From assembly GCA_051883735.1 (NCBI GenBank), contig JBJEUH010000063.1, positions 1 through 29,166 of the forward strand: a stretch of 29,166 nt of DNA. The letters are read 5' to 3'. A model generated the notes under the pieces. The model was given only the letters and a program-made list of their open reading frames with translations, did not search any database and was not told the DNA's origin. The DNA comes from Ventricola sp051883735. GTDB taxonomy: Bacteria; Bacillota; Clostridia; Christensenellales; Aristaeellaceae. The translations under genes were made by a program, and so were the position numbers. Of this stretch, positions 1 through 8,301 are shown piece after piece; position 1 is the first letter of the stretch; the number at the start of each line of letters is the position of its first letter.

Positions 1-54
1 GACAGAATCAGACAGGGCTGCAAAGCGATGCGCTTTGCAGCCCTGCTGCTTGTC
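1..54 (-). repeat. Unit A-like hairpin (diverged copy) beyond murC
   Basis: An inverted repeat pairs 13-27 with 31-45 (15 bp, 3-nt loop), with a possible outer GACA/TGTC pairing (1-4 with 51-54). The architecture, with AATC on one flank and GCTG on the other, resembles the hairpins at 2791-2828 and 22319-22356, but the inner stem is about twice as long. It lies distal to the unit R copy after murC, in the same relative order as at the other loci. There is no T-run on either strand, so it is not a standard intrinsic terminator. The 55-169 stretch between the units holds a second, weaker inverted repeat (111-118 with 139-146) and no gene. Confidence 0.5.
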
Positions 55-169
55 AAGTGCGTTTATACTGTTCTCGATTCAATTCGGGTCTGAAAAAAGC
101 TTCGCTCACAGAATCGCAATAGTCGCCTTTGGCTCCGCTGCGATTCATGATTGTCATGCTTTGCCTACG

Positions 170-247
170 AGGAACGTTGGGCTGCCGCTCAAACCTGCTT
201 GGGGATTTCATCCCCAAACCCCTTCTTCGCTTCGCGCAGTTGAAAGC
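170..247 (-). repeat. Unit R repeat, copy 1, just after the murC stop
   Basis: Read on the minus strand, it starts about 3 nt after the murC stop with GCTTTCAA, then GCGCGAAGCGAAG, then two hairpins: CTTGGGGAT/ATCCCCAAA and TTGGGC/GCTCAA. It is nearly identical to 2699-2775 in the opposite genome orientation. In both cases the element has the same orientation as the gene it follows. Confidence 0.85.
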
Positions 248-250
248 GGA

Positions 251-1639
251 TTATGCTTGATCGCCGTGCTGCTGAATCTGCGCGTTGAGCAGGTGAATGT
301 TGCCGCAGCTCATGGTGATGACCAGGTCGCCCGGCTGCCAGTGGGCGCGCAGGTACGCCTCCGCGTCGTCAAACGTCGGCGTGTAGTGGACATTCTGTCC
401 GGTGGCGGCGATCGCGTCCACCAGCATCGTGGCGTGGATGTCGCCCGGGTCCTTCTCGCGCGCGGCGAAGATATCGGTGATCAGGATGTCGTCCGCCAGA
501 TCGCAGCAGTGGATGTAGTCCTTAAACAGCGTCTTCACGCGGGAATAGGTGTGCGGCTGCATGACGGCAAACAGGCGACCATGCGGCTGACGGCTCGCGT
601 TTTCCAGCGCGCTGCGCATCTCGGCGGGGTTGTGGCCGTAGTCGGTGTAGAGCCGCACGCCGCAGACGGTGCCGGTGTACTCGAAGCGGCGGTGCGGCGC
701 GGCGAAATTGGACAGCGAGCGGGCCACGACCTCGGGCTGCGCGCCGACCTCGACGCAGGCGGCCATCGTCGCCAGCGCGTGCATCACGTTGAACTCGCCG
801 GGGACCTGGAGCTGCACATGCGCCACAGGCTTGCCCTCGAACGCAAAATCGAACCCCGCGCAGCCGGTTTCGCTGTAAACGAGGTTTGCCGGCCGCCATT
901 GATTGCGCTCGCCCATGCCGTAGGTGACGGTTTTCACCGTCAGGCGCGAGAGCGCGGCCGCCACGCGCGGGTCGTCGCCGTTGCCGACGCACACGCCGTT
1001 TTCCGGCAGAAGCGCGAAAAAGCGGTCGAACGCATGGCAGATGTCGTCAAGATCCTTGTAGAAATCGAGGTGATCCTCCTCGATGTTGGTGACGACCGCG
1101 ACGGTGGGGTGGAACTGCAGGAAGCTCGCGTTGAACTCGCACGCCTCCACGACGAACGTCTCATGGCTGCCCACGCGCGTGCTGCCGCCGATGTAATCGA
1201 GCTGGCCGCCGATGTGCACCGTGGGATCGAGCCCGGCGTCCAGCAGCGCCTCCGCGATCATCGAGGTGGTGGTCGTCTTGCCGTGCGTGCCGCAGACGTT
1301 GATGGCGTGCGCATAGCCCTCCATCAGCTGGCCCAGCAGCGTGGCGCGCTCCATCTGCGGGATGCCCAGGCGCGCGGCTTCGGCGCGCTCGGGGTTCTCC
1401 GCGCTGATGGCGGCGGAGTAGATGACCAGGTCCGCGCCGCGGACGTTTTCGGCGCTGTGGCCGATGTGCACGGCGATGCCCTGATCCTCGAGCATCTTCG
1501 TCGTATAGGAAGCGGCGGAATCGGAACCGGTGACGATGACGCTGGCCTTTTTGAGCATGCCGGCCAGGCCGCTCATGGAGCTGCCGCCGATGCCGATCAT
1601 GTGCGCGCGCTTGCCTTTGTAATTCCTGATGTGCGGCAT
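251..1639 (-). CDS. murC: UDP-N-acetylmuramate--L-alanine ligase
   Basis: MurC adds L-alanine to UDP-MurNAc in the cytoplasm, using ATP, as the first step of the peptidoglycan stem peptide. The 462-aa length is normal for the family. The N-terminal UDP-binding domain has a glycine-rich loop (GIGGSSMSGLA, about residues 16-26). The central Mur-ligase ATP-binding loop GTHGKTTTTS is near residue 118, followed by the VVEACEFNASFL and TNIEEDHLDFY blocks. The C-terminal domain holds the DYGHNPAEM and FAVMQPHTYSR segments typical of MurC. The start is fixed by AAGGAGG seven bases upstream. It stands alone, not in a division cluster, and is divergent from purR. A unit R repeat starts 3 nt past the stop. 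Confidence 0.97.
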   Translation of the reverse strand: MPHIRNYKGKRAHMIGIGGSSMSGLAGMLKKASVIVTGSDSAASYTTKMLEDQGIAVHIGHSAENVRGADLVIYSAAISAENPERAEAARLGIPQMERATLLGQLMEGYAHAINVCGTHGKTTTTSMIAEALLDAGLDPTVHIGGQLDYIGGSTRVGSHETFVVEACEFNASFLQFHPTVAVVTNIEEDHLDFYKDLDDICHAFDRFFALLPENGVCVGNGDDPRVAAALSRLTVKTVTYGMGERNQWRPANLVYSETGCAGFDFAFEGKPVAHVQLQVPGEFNVMHALATMAACVEVGAQPEVVARSLSNFAAPHRRFEYTGTVCGVRLYTDYGHNPAEMRSALENASRQPHGRLFAVMQPHTYSRVKTLFKDYIHCCDLADDILITDIFAAREKDPGDIHATMLVDAIAATGQNVHYTPTFDDAEAYLRAHWQPGDLVITMSCGNIHLLNAQIQQHGDQA

Positions 1640-1692
1640 AATTGCCTCCTTCGCGCGCGGCAGGAAACCGCGCCGTAATCCTTTGTCTGATT

Positions 1693-1722
1693 ATTATACG
1701 CTAAAGCATGAAGCGCAATCAA
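1693..1722 (-). promoter_or_regulatory. Predicted sigma-A promoter of murC
   Basis: On the minus strand there is TTGATT (1717-1722), an 18-bp spacer and a perfect TATAAT (1693-1698). It sits about 55 bp upstream of the murC start, in the murC/purR divergent region. Confidence 0.6.
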
Positions 1723-1752
1723 CCGAAAAAAGAAAAAAAGCAAATTCGGGAC

Positions 1753-1781
1753 TGGACGTTTTGGAAACTGTGAATTATAAT
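1753..1781 (+). promoter_or_regulatory. Predicted sigma-A promoter of purR
   Basis: TGGACG (1753-1758), a 17-bp spacer and a perfect TATAAT (1776-1781). The expected start of transcription is about 1788, directly at the PurBox. Confidence 0.65.
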
Positions 1782-1789
1782 AGAGCGTA

Positions 1790-1807
1790 ATAACCGAACA
1801 TTCGGTT
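1790..1807 (+). promoter_or_regulatory. PurBox / PurR operator in the purR leader
   Basis: ATAACCGAACATT (1790-1802) matches the Bacillus PurBox consensus AWWWCCGAACWWT at every position. It overlaps a second, inverted near-match, giving a palindrome with arms AACCGAA and TTCGGTT (1792-1798 and 1801-1807). The position, from about +3 to +20 of the predicted purR transcript, points to autoregulation. Confidence 0.75.
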
Positions 1808-1833
1808 TTATCGGAACGATTGGAGGACTGAAC

Positions 1834-2679
1834 ATGGACCGCATCCGCCGCAATGAGCGCCTTGCCGCCATGACGAGGATTCTGGTGGAATCCCCGAATA
1901 AAATCTTTACCCTGGGTACATTCTGCGAGATGTTCGGCGCAGCAAAATCGACGCTCAGCGAGGACATCGACATCCTGCGCGGGGTGTTTGCGCAGTTTCA
2001 TCTGGGCCAGCTGGACACCGTCACCGGCGCTGCCGGCGGCGTGCGCTATCGCCCGATCCTCTCCCCGGAGGACGCCTATGCCGCGGTGAAGGACCTGGCC
2101 AAGACGCTGGCCGCCCCGGGCCGCGTGCTGCCGGGCGGCTTTGTGTACATGGCCGACATCCTGGCGCAGCCGGAGATCGTCAGCAGCATGGGCACGATCA
2201 TCGCGTCCCACTTCTACCGCACCGAGCCGGACGTCGTGCTGACGATGGAGACCAAGGGCATACCGATCGCGATGATGACCGCGCGCGCGCTGGGCGTGCC
2301 GATGGTCATCGTGCGCAGGGACTCCAAGGTCTACGAGGGCCCGGCGGTGAATATCAATTACCTGTCCGGCTCCGGCGGGCGCGTGGAGACGATGAGCCTG
2401 TCCCGCCGCGCGGTGAAGGAGGGGCAGCGCGCGCTGATCGTGGACGACTTCATGCGCGCGGGCAACACGGCGCGCGGCATGGTGGACATGATGCGCGAGT
2501 TCTCGGTGACGGTCGTGGGCGTGTGCGTGCTCGCCGCGACGAGCGAGCCGACGAAGAAGCGCATCGACGGCGTGAAGTCCCTGCTGGTCATCGAGGGCAC
2601 GGACGAGGCCACCGGCACGGCGGTCATCCGCCCGGCGAACTGGCTTGCGCAGGCCGCCGAGAAGGCGAAGAACGCGTAA
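1834..2679 (+). CDS. purR: Pur operon repressor PurR (Gram-positive type)
   Basis: This is a DNA-binding repressor of purine synthesis and transport genes whose binding is relieved by PRPP. The 281 aa match the family length. An N-terminal winged helix (about residues 1-75, including FCEMFGAAKSTLSEDIDILR) precedes a type I phosphoribosyltransferase-fold domain. The PRPP-binding motif ALIVDDFMRAGNTARGM lies near residue 200, and VVLTMETKGIPIAMMTARALG is the usual PurR segment before it. The start follows GGAGG with normal spacing. It is not related to LacI-type enterobacterial PurR. In Bacillus it sits beside ispE; here ispE is 22 kb away. A PurBox in its own leader suggests autorepression. 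A composite R+A repeat follows the gene. Confidence 0.96.
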   Translation: MDRIRRNERLAAMTRILVESPNKIFTLGTFCEMFGAAKSTLSEDIDILRGVFAQFHLGQLDTVTGAAGGVRYRPILSPEDAYAAVKDLAKTLAAPGRVLPGGFVYMADILAQPEIVSSMGTIIASHFYRTEPDVVLTMETKGIPIAMMTARALGVPMVIVRRDSKVYEGPAVNINYLSGSGGRVETMSLSRRAVKEGQRALIVDDFMRAGNTARGMVDMMREFSVTVVGVCVLAATSEPTKKRIDGVKSLLVIEGTDEATGTAVIRPANWLAQAAEKAKNA

Positions 2680-2698
2680 GGCGGTGCTTGCCCCATAT

Positions 2699-2775
2699 GC
2701 TTTCAAGCGCGCGAAGCGAAGAAGGGGTTTGGGGATGAAATCCCCAAGCGGGTTTGGGCGGCAGCCCAACGTATC
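2699..2775 (+). repeat. Unit R repeat, copy 2, after purR
   Basis: It begins about 20 nt after the purR stop with GCTTTCAA and GCGCGAAGCGAAG (2709-2721). The first hairpin pairs TTGGGGAT (2729-2736) with ATCCCCAA (2740-2747); the second pairs TTGGGC (2754-2759) with GCCCAA (2764-2769). It is oriented like purR and followed directly by unit A. No T-tract follows either hairpin. Confidence 0.85.
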
Positions 2776-2832
2776 CCAAAGAAAAACGCAGTTTCAGAGC
2801 AGGATGCGCAGCATCCTACGATTGAAACAGGT
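2776..2832 (+). repeat. Unit A repeat, copy 2, nested hairpin
   Basis: The outer stem is GTTTCA (2791-2796) with TGAAAC (2823-2828); the inner stem is AGGATGC (2801-2807) with GCATCCT (2811-2817). The copy at 22319-22356 has GTCTCA/TGAGAC and AGGCTGC/GCAGCCT: both stems changed by paired substitutions. The lead-in with CAAAGAA and GCAGT is also shared. Between here and pth, 2903-2913 pairs with 2919-2929 in another hairpin without a T-run; no gene was seen in 2833-2973. Confidence 0.8.
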
Positions 2833-2973
2833 CGGCTCCGCGCAGCATGGGTTTAAAGGGCAAACCAGAATTCCATACGACAAACATCCAACTGCATATC
2901 AAGCGGGAGCGCCTTCTCGGCGTTCCCGCCTCTGCCGTTTACAGCGGTTTTGCGATTTTAAAGGAGAACGGAC

Positions 2974-3549
2974 ATGCACATCATCATCGGCCTGGGCAAT
3001 CCGGGCAAGGAATATCACAGAACGAGGCACAACGTCGGCTTTGACGTGATCGACGTGCTCAGCGAGAAGCTGGGGATTGCGCTGACGAAGATCGACATGC
3101 ACGGCCTGATCGGCGAGGGTTTTGTCGGCGGGGAGAAGGTGATCCTGGTCAAGCCGCAGACGTACATGAACTGCTCCGGCCAGTGCGTCACGGAGCTGGT
3201 GTCCTGGTACAAAGCGCCGATGGAGAACGTCATGGTCATCTATGACGACATCGACCTGCCGCTGGGCAAGCTGCGCCTGCGCGCGAGCGGCAGCGCCGGC
3301 ACGCACAACGGCATGCGCTCGGTCATCCGGCTGCTGGGCTGTCAGGACTTCCCGCGCCTGCGCGTGGGCGTGGGCAAGAAGCCGGAGGGCTGGGAGCTGG
3401 CCGACTGGGTGCTCTCGCACTACCAGACGGAGGAGGAGCGGCAGACGCAGTTTGACGCGTTCCTGCTGGCCGCCGATACGGCGATCGATTGGGTGAAAAA
3501 CGGCTGGGAGAGCGCGATGCGCACGGCGAATGCGCCGAAGAAAGGGTAA
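2974..3549 (+). CDS. pth: Peptidyl-tRNA hydrolase
   Basis: The enzyme releases tRNA from prematurely dropped peptidyl-tRNA in the cytoplasm, recycling tRNA. The 191 aa are typical of the bacterial Pth family. The N-terminal signature IIGLGNPGKEYHRTRHNVGF includes the catalytic histidine (about residue 20). The substrate-binding KPQTYMNCSGQ, the DDIDLPLGKLRLRASGSAGTHNGM block and the QDFPRLRVGVGK motif all follow in order. The start follows AAAGGAG with good spacing. The stop is 3 bp before mfd, so the two are almost certainly cotranscribed; pth-mfd adjacency is conserved in Firmicutes (spoVC-mfd in Bacillus). A longer upstream reading frame overlaps the start but lacks a ribosome-binding site. 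Confidence 0.97.
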   Translation: MHIIIGLGNPGKEYHRTRHNVGFDVIDVLSEKLGIALTKIDMHGLIGEGFVGGEKVILVKPQTYMNCSGQCVTELVSWYKAPMENVMVIYDDIDLPLGKLRLRASGSAGTHNGMRSVIRLLGCQDFPRLRVGVGKKPEGWELADWVLSHYQTEEERQTQFDAFLLAADTAIDWVKNGWESAMRTANAPKKG

Positions 3550-3552
3550 AGC

Positions 3553-6500
3553 ATGCAGACCCATTTTCTGTTTGATCTGATGGCGGAGCATCCGCGGTTT
3601 CAGGAGATTCTGGCGGAGGCGAAGAGGCCCGGCGCGGTGATCGCCGCGTCCGGCCTGGCGGGCGCGCAGAAGGTGCACCTGGCCTGCGCACTGGCGGAGG
3701 CGACCGGCAGGCCGCTGCTCGTGCTGTGCGAGAGCGAGCGCGCGGCCGCGGCGGCGATGGAGGATGTGTCCGCGCTGCTCTCCGGCGGGGTGAGCCTGTT
3801 CCCGGCGCGGGAGATCACGTTTTATCAGGAGGTGGCGGCCAGCCGCGAGGTGGCATGCCGCCGCATCGAGACGCTGCACAAGCTGATCACCGGCCAGACG
3901 CGCGCGGTGGTCTGCCCGGCGGACGCGGTGCTCCACCGCGTGATGCCGCGCAGCGTGTTCAGCCGCCACACCATCCGCCTCGAGGTGGGCCAGACGCTGC
4001 CCACGGACGAGCTGATCGAGCGGCTGCTCGCCGGCGGCTATACGCGCGAATACATGGTCGAGGGCAGAGGGCAGTTCTCCGTGCGCGGCGGCATCGTGGA
4101 TATCTATCCGGCGGACAGCCTGAGCGCCGTGCGCGTGGAGTTCTTTGACGAGGAGATCGACTCCATCCGCCAGTTCGACGTGATGAACCAGCGCTCCCAG
4201 CAGAACCTGACCGCCATCGCGATCCCCCCGGCGAGCGAGGCGCCCGCGCCGCTTGAGGACACGCGGGCGTTCTGCGATGCGCTGCGCGCGGCGATGAAGC
4301 GCCAGACGCGCGCGATGAACGCGGCCCGCGACGAGGAGAAGGAACCGACGCTGGCCGACCTGCCGCTGGAGGACGGCGAGGTCGCTGTGCCCGCGGCGTT
4401 TACGCGCGAGAGCCGCACGATGGAGCGCTACCAGGAGACCCTCACCAGTGCGCTCGAGCAGCTGGAGCGCGGCGTGAGCAGCCGCCTGCTGGAAAAGTAC
4501 ATTCACCTGCTCTATGACGGCACGGAGACCATCTGCGACTACATGACGCGCCCGATCGTCGTGCTGGATGAGCCGGAGGCGCTTTTTGCGCGCATGGACA
4601 GCCGCCGCGGCGAGTTTGACCAAGCGCTTGCCAGCGCGCTGGAGCGCGGCGAGGCCGTGCCCGAGCAGGAAAACCTGATGCTCCCGCGCGAGGAGGCGCT
4701 CTGTGCCCTGGGCGCGCACACGATGCTCGCCATGACGACGATCCTGCGCCCGCTCGCGCAGCTGCGGCCCACGCTGCTTGCGCAGATGGGCGGCATGGGC
4801 GCGGGCAGCTACGGCGGCCGCACGAAGGACATGTGCGACGATGTGAGCCGCTGGCTGGGAAATGGTTGGCGCGTGGTCATCCTCTCCGGCGGCAGCGCGC
4901 GCGGCGAGCGCATGCGCCAGTCCTTTGAGGACGAGGGCGTGGACGTCCGGTTTGACGAGCTGGGCGAAAGGGCCCCGCTTCCCGGCGAGTGCCGCATCTA
5001 TCCGCTGATGCTCTCCGGCGGCTTCCAGTATCCGGAGATCCGGCTGGCCGTGCTCGTCGAGGGCGACGTGTACGGCGCGAAGGGCAAGGCCAAAAAGGCG
5101 AAGGAGAAGAAGGGCAGCAAGATTGCCTCCTTTACGGATCTGAACGTCGGCGATTACGTCGTGCACGAGACGCACGGCATCGGCATCTATCAGGGCACCA
5201 AGCGCCTGACCAGCGAGGGCGCAAGCCGCGACTACCTGCTGGTGCAGTACCTGGGCAGCGACAAGCTGTACGTCCCGGCGGATCACCTCGACCGCATCCA
5301 GAAGTACATCGGCGGCGGCGAGGGCGCGGCGCCCAAGCTCTCGCGCCTGGGCGGCAAGGACTGGGACAAGCAGAAGAGCAAGGTCCGCGAGAGCCTCAAG
5401 GAGCTGGCGTTTGACCTGGTGCAGCTCTACGCCGAGCGGCAGAAGAACAAGGGCCACGCCTTTGGCAAGGACACGCTCTGGCAGCAGGAGTTTGAGGAGA
5501 ACTTCCCCTACGAGGAGACGCCGGATCAGCTGCAGGCGACCGAGGAGATCAAGCGCGACATGGAGCGCGAGGAGCCGATGGACCGCCTGCTGTGCGGCGA
5601 CGTGGGCTACGGCAAGACCGAGGTCGCGCTGCGCGCCGCGTTCAAGGCCGTGATGGACGGCAAGCAGGTCGCCATCCTCGCGCCGACGACCATCCTCGCG
5701 CAGCAGCACTACAACACGCTGCTGCGCCGCTTCGAGGGCTTCCCGGTGGAGGCCGACGTGCTCAGCCGCTTCTCCACGCCCAAGGAGCAGAAAGAGACGC
5801 TGCGCAGGCTGAAGGACGGCGAGATCGACATCGTGGTCGGCACGCACAAGCTGCTGGGCAAGGACGTCAAGTTCAAGGACCTGGGCCTGCTCATCGTCGA
5901 CGAGGAGCAGCGCTTCGGCGTGGGCCACAAGGAAACCATCAAGAACATGAAGAAGACGGTCGACGTGCTGACGATGTCGGCCACGCCGATTCCGCGCACG
6001 CTGCACATGTCCATGGTCGGCATCCGCGACATGAGCCTGCTGGAGACCCCGCCGCAGGCGCGCTATCCCGTGCAGACCTACGTCATGGAGTATCAGGACA
6101 GCGTCATCCGCGACGCGATCCTGCGCGAGATCGGCCGCGGCGGACAGGTCTTCTTCCTGTACAACCGCGTCGGCTCGATCGATCAGTGCCATCGCCAGCT
6201 TCAGCGGCTGGTGCCGGAGGCGCGCATCGCCATCGCGCACGGCCAGATGAAGGAGAACGTGCTCGAGGACGTGATGCTCGACTTCAGCCAGCAGAAGTAC
6301 GACGTGCTGCTGTGCACGACGATCATCGAGTCCGGCCTGGACATCCCGCTGGCGAACACGCTGATCATCTACGACGCGGACCACTTCGGCCTCTCGCAGC
6401 TGTATCAGATGCGCGGGCGCGTGGGACGCTGCAACCGCCTGGCGTACGCGTACTTCACCGTGCGCGCGGGCAAGGTGCTCTCCGAGCAGGCGCAGAAGCG

Positions 6501-7161
6501 TCTGGACGCCATCCGCGAGTTCACGGAGTTCGGCTCCGGCTTCCGCATCGCCATGCGCGACCTGGAGCTGCGCGGCGCGGGCAACCTGCTCGGCCCGCAG
6601 CAGAGCGGCCATCTGGCCAACATCGGCTACGACCTGTACTGCAAGCTGCTGGAGGAGGCGGTGCAGGAGGCGCAGGGCAAGGAGCCGGAGCGCAACCGGG
6701 ACATCGAGACGCGCATGGACGTGCACGTCAACGCGTACCTCCCGGCGGAGTACGTCACCGGCGACCGGCAGCGGCTGGAGGTCTACAAGCGCATCGCGTC
6801 CATCCGCACGGCGGAGCAGCGCGACGACATCGAGGACGAGCTCATCGACCGCTTCGGCGACGAGCCGCAGTGCGTGGCGAACCTCGTCGCGGTCGCGTAC
6901 CTCAAGGCGCTGTGCATGAGCCTGGGCATCGACCGCGTCATGCAGGCGGACGGCCGCATGGACATGCGCTTCAGCGCGGAGGCGCAGGTGGACGGCGGGA
7001 AGCTGTTCAAGGCGATGCAGGGCTTTGACAAGCGCCTCACGCTCAACGCGTCGGTCCCGGTCACGCTGTCCCTGCGGGACCGCACGGTGAATCGGGAGGA
7101 CATGCTGCACCTGTGCGCCAAGGTCATGGAGCGGCTGATCGACCGGATGAACCGCATCTGA
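3553..7161 (+). CDS. mfd: Transcription-repair coupling factor
   Basis: Mfd is an ATP-driven DNA translocase that removes stalled RNA polymerase and recruits UvrA to damage. The 1202 aa are full length. The N-terminal UvrB-like region has the DELIERLLAGGYTRE and GQFSVRGGIVDIYP blocks (about residues 155-185). The CarD-like polymerase-interacting domain lies around residues 525-590 (DYVVHETHGIGIYQG, LYVPADHLDRIQKY). The motor has Walker A GDVGYGKTEVALRAA near residue 680, the DEEQ box near residue 782, and SATPIPRTLHMS after it. The RecG-like translocation motif follows, with GRGGQVFFLYNRV and YQMRGRVGRCNRLAYAY, and the TRCF domain ends the protein. All key motifs are intact. It follows pth by 3 bp. 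No terminator separates it from the SRP RNA promoter. Confidence 0.98.
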   Translation: MQTHFLFDLMAEHPRFQEILAEAKRPGAVIAASGLAGAQKVHLACALAEATGRPLLVLCESERAAAAAMEDVSALLSGGVSLFPAREITFYQEVAASREVACRRIETLHKLITGQTRAVVCPADAVLHRVMPRSVFSRHTIRLEVGQTLPTDELIERLLAGGYTREYMVEGRGQFSVRGGIVDIYPADSLSAVRVEFFDEEIDSIRQFDVMNQRSQQNLTAIAIPPASEAPAPLEDTRAFCDALRAAMKRQTRAMNAARDEEKEPTLADLPLEDGEVAVPAAFTRESRTMERYQETLTSALEQLERGVSSRLLEKYIHLLYDGTETICDYMTRPIVVLDEPEALFARMDSRRGEFDQALASALERGEAVPEQENLMLPREEALCALGAHTMLAMTTILRPLAQLRPTLLAQMGGMGAGSYGGRTKDMCDDVSRWLGNGWRVVILSGGSARGERMRQSFEDEGVDVRFDELGERAPLPGECRIYPLMLSGGFQYPEIRLAVLVEGDVYGAKGKAKKAKEKKGSKIASFTDLNVGDYVVHETHGIGIYQGTKRLTSEGASRDYLLVQYLGSDKLYVPADHLDRIQKYIGGGEGAAPKLSRLGGKDWDKQKSKVRESLKELAFDLVQLYAERQKNKGHAFGKDTLWQQEFEENFPYEETPDQLQATEEIKRDMEREEPMDRLLCGDVGYGKTEVALRAAFKAVMDGKQVAILAPTTILAQQHYNTLLRRFEGFPVEADVLSRFSTPKEQKETLRRLKDGEIDIVVGTHKLLGKDVKFKDLGLLIVDEEQRFGVGHKETIKNMKKTVDVLTMSATPIPRTLHMSMVGIRDMSLLETPPQARYPVQTYVMEYQDSVIRDAILREIGRGGQVFFLYNRVGSIDQCHRQLQRLVPEARIAIAHGQMKENVLEDVMLDFSQQKYDVLLCTTIIESGLDIPLANTLIIYDADHFGLSQLYQMRGRVGRCNRLAYAYFTVRAGKVLSEQAQKRLDAIREFTEFGSGFRIAMRDLELRGAGNLLGPQQSGHLANIGYDLYCKLLEEAVQEAQGKEPERNRDIETRMDVHVNAYLPAEYVTGDRQRLEVYKRIASIRTAEQRDDIEDELIDRFGDEPQCVANLVAVAYLKALCMSLGIDRVMQADGRMDMRFSAEAQVDGGKLFKAMQGFDKRLTLNASVPVTLSLRDRTVNREDMLHLCAKVMERLIDRMNRI

Positions 7162-7174
7162 CAGGATTTGGGGG

Positions 7175-7203
7175 TTGCATTTTTTCCCTCAATCGTGTAC
7201 AAT
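7175..7203 (+). promoter_or_regulatory. Promoter of the SRP RNA gene
   Basis: TTGCAT (7175-7180), a 17-bp spacer and TACAAT (7198-7203). It begins 14 bp after the mfd stop. The expected start of transcription is about 7210. Confidence 0.75.
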
Positions 7204-7215
7204 ATGTCCCGTAGA

Positions 7216-7312
7216 GTGTGATGACGGATGGAGCTCATGCAATGCGAGGGTGTGAACCTTGTCAGGGCCGGAAGGCAGCAGCAATAAGCATTGTATCGTG
7301 TGTGCCGTGGGA
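7216..7312 (+). ncRNA. ffs: Signal recognition particle RNA (small bacterial type, 4.5S-like)
   Basis: This is the RNA scaffold of the signal recognition particle; with Ffh it targets signal-sequence-bearing ribosomes to the membrane. The diagnostic apical domain is present: GTGAACC, then GTCAGGGCCGGAAGGCAGCA (7261-7280), containing the GGAA-type tetraloop and the asymmetric internal loop that binds the Ffh M domain. A 9-bp helix pairs 7237-7245 with 7288-7296, and an outer ACGG/CCGT helix closes the hairpin. The short form lacks an Alu domain, unlike the roughly 270-nt Bacillus scRNA. The ends are estimated from the folding and the promoter position; the primary transcript probably runs to the terminator at 7376. 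Confidence 0.93.
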
Positions 7313-7350
7313 TTTTCTGCCCCGAGCATTCTACGATTTGCACGATTCAA

Positions 7351-7376
7351 GCGTCGGGTTTGTCCCGGCGCTTTTT
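7351..7376 (+). terminator. Intrinsic terminator after SRP RNA
   Basis: GCGTCGGG (7351-7358) pairs with CCCGGCGC (7364-7371), with one G-T pair, and is followed by five T residues. It separates the SRP RNA from the patatin gene. Confidence 0.8.
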
Positions 7377-7420
7377 CCGTAGGGGCAGCGCGGACAATAC
7401 GTTTTTTTCAGGGGTGACGG

Positions 7421-8266
7421 ATGATGAAGACAGGCCTTGTGCTCGAGGGCGGCGCGATGCGCGGCATCTATACGGCGGGTGTGCTGGACAGCTTTCTTGA
7501 CCACGACGTGCAGGTGGACGGCATCGTCGGCGTGTCCGCCGGCGCGTGCTTCGGCTGCAACCTGTTTTCAAGGCAGCGCGGCAGGGCCCTGCGCTACAAT
7601 CAGCGCTTCATGGGCGATCCGCGCAACGTGAGCCTGCGCTCGCTGATCACCACGGGCAACATCATCAACGAGGAGTTTGCCTATCACGTCATTCCCACAC
7701 AGTACGACGTCTTTGACGAGGCGGCGTTTGAACAGCACGGCGGCGAATACTGGGTGGTCGTCACCAACGTGGAGACGGGCGAGGCGGAGTACATGCAGAT
7801 GCATCATCTGCTTGCGGACATCGAGATGATGCGCGCGAGCGCGTCCATGCCCTTCTGCTCGCGGATGGTCGAAATCGGGGGAAAGAAGTATCTGGACGGC
7901 GGCATTGCCGACAGCATCCCCGTGCGACAGGCGCTCGCCATGGGATTTGACCGGGTGATCGTCGTGCTCACGCAGCCGGCCTCCTACCGCAAGGGCCCGA
8001 TGAATAAGGCGCTGATCCGGGCGTATTACAGGAAATACCCCAACCTCTGCAGGACGCTCATGGAGCGCCACGAGCGCTACAACGCGCAGACCGCGGAGGT
8101 CCGGCGGCTGGAGGAGGAAGGGAAGATCTTCGTCATCCGGCCCAAATCGCCGCTGAACATTCGCCGGCTGGAAAAGAATCCCGCGGAGCTTGCGCGCGTG
8201 CACGGCATCGGGCTGAGCGACGCAGAGGAGCGCATGGAGGCGCTCAAGGCATATCTGGAAGCATAA
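7421..8266 (+). CDS. Patatin-like phospholipase family protein
   Basis: This is a predicted cytoplasmic serine lipid acyl hydrolase of the patatin/RssA/YjjU family; the natural substrate is unknown. The catalytic features are intact: an oxyanion-hole GGAMRG at residues 10-15, nucleophile Ser39 in GVSAG, and the dyad aspartate in DGG near residue 159. The 281-aa length fits the stand-alone bacterial family, and no signal peptide or membrane segment is visible. Two adjacent ATG codons (7421, 7424) follow AGGGGTG, so the start is uncertain by one residue. It is a single gene between the SRP terminator and a hairpin shared with the convergent gene. Confidence 0.9.
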   Translation: MMKTGLVLEGGAMRGIYTAGVLDSFLDHDVQVDGIVGVSAGACFGCNLFSRQRGRALRYNQRFMGDPRNVSLRSLITTGNIINEEFAYHVIPTQYDVFDEAAFEQHGGEYWVVVTNVETGEAEYMQMHHLLADIEMMRASASMPFCSRMVEIGGKKYLDGGIADSIPVRQALAMGFDRVIVVLTQPASYRKGPMNKALIRAYYRKYPNLCRTLMERHERYNAQTAEVRRLEEEGKIFVIRPKSPLNIRRLEKNPAELARVHGIGLSDAEERMEALKAYLEA

Positions 8267-8270
8267 AACG

Positions 8271-8295
8271 ATCCCCGCAGACTGCCTGCGGGGAT
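8271..8295. terminator. Shared hairpin between two convergent genes
   Basis: ATCCCCGCAG (8271-8280) pairs with CTGCGGGGAT (8286-8295). The hairpin is followed by CGTTTTA on the minus strand and by a weaker TTGCGTCT on the plus strand. It sits 4 bp past the patatin stop and 6 bp past the stop of the minus-strand gene, so it probably serves both. Confidence 0.65.
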
Positions 8296-8301
8296 TTGCG
8301 T

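Noticed and set aside
2899..7110. A 1403-codon open frame on the minus strand across mfd
   Set aside because: It is antisense to mfd, is dominated by His, Ala, Arg, Val and Leu, has no recognisable domain and no ribosome-binding site. It is a product of GC-rich codon use in mfd.
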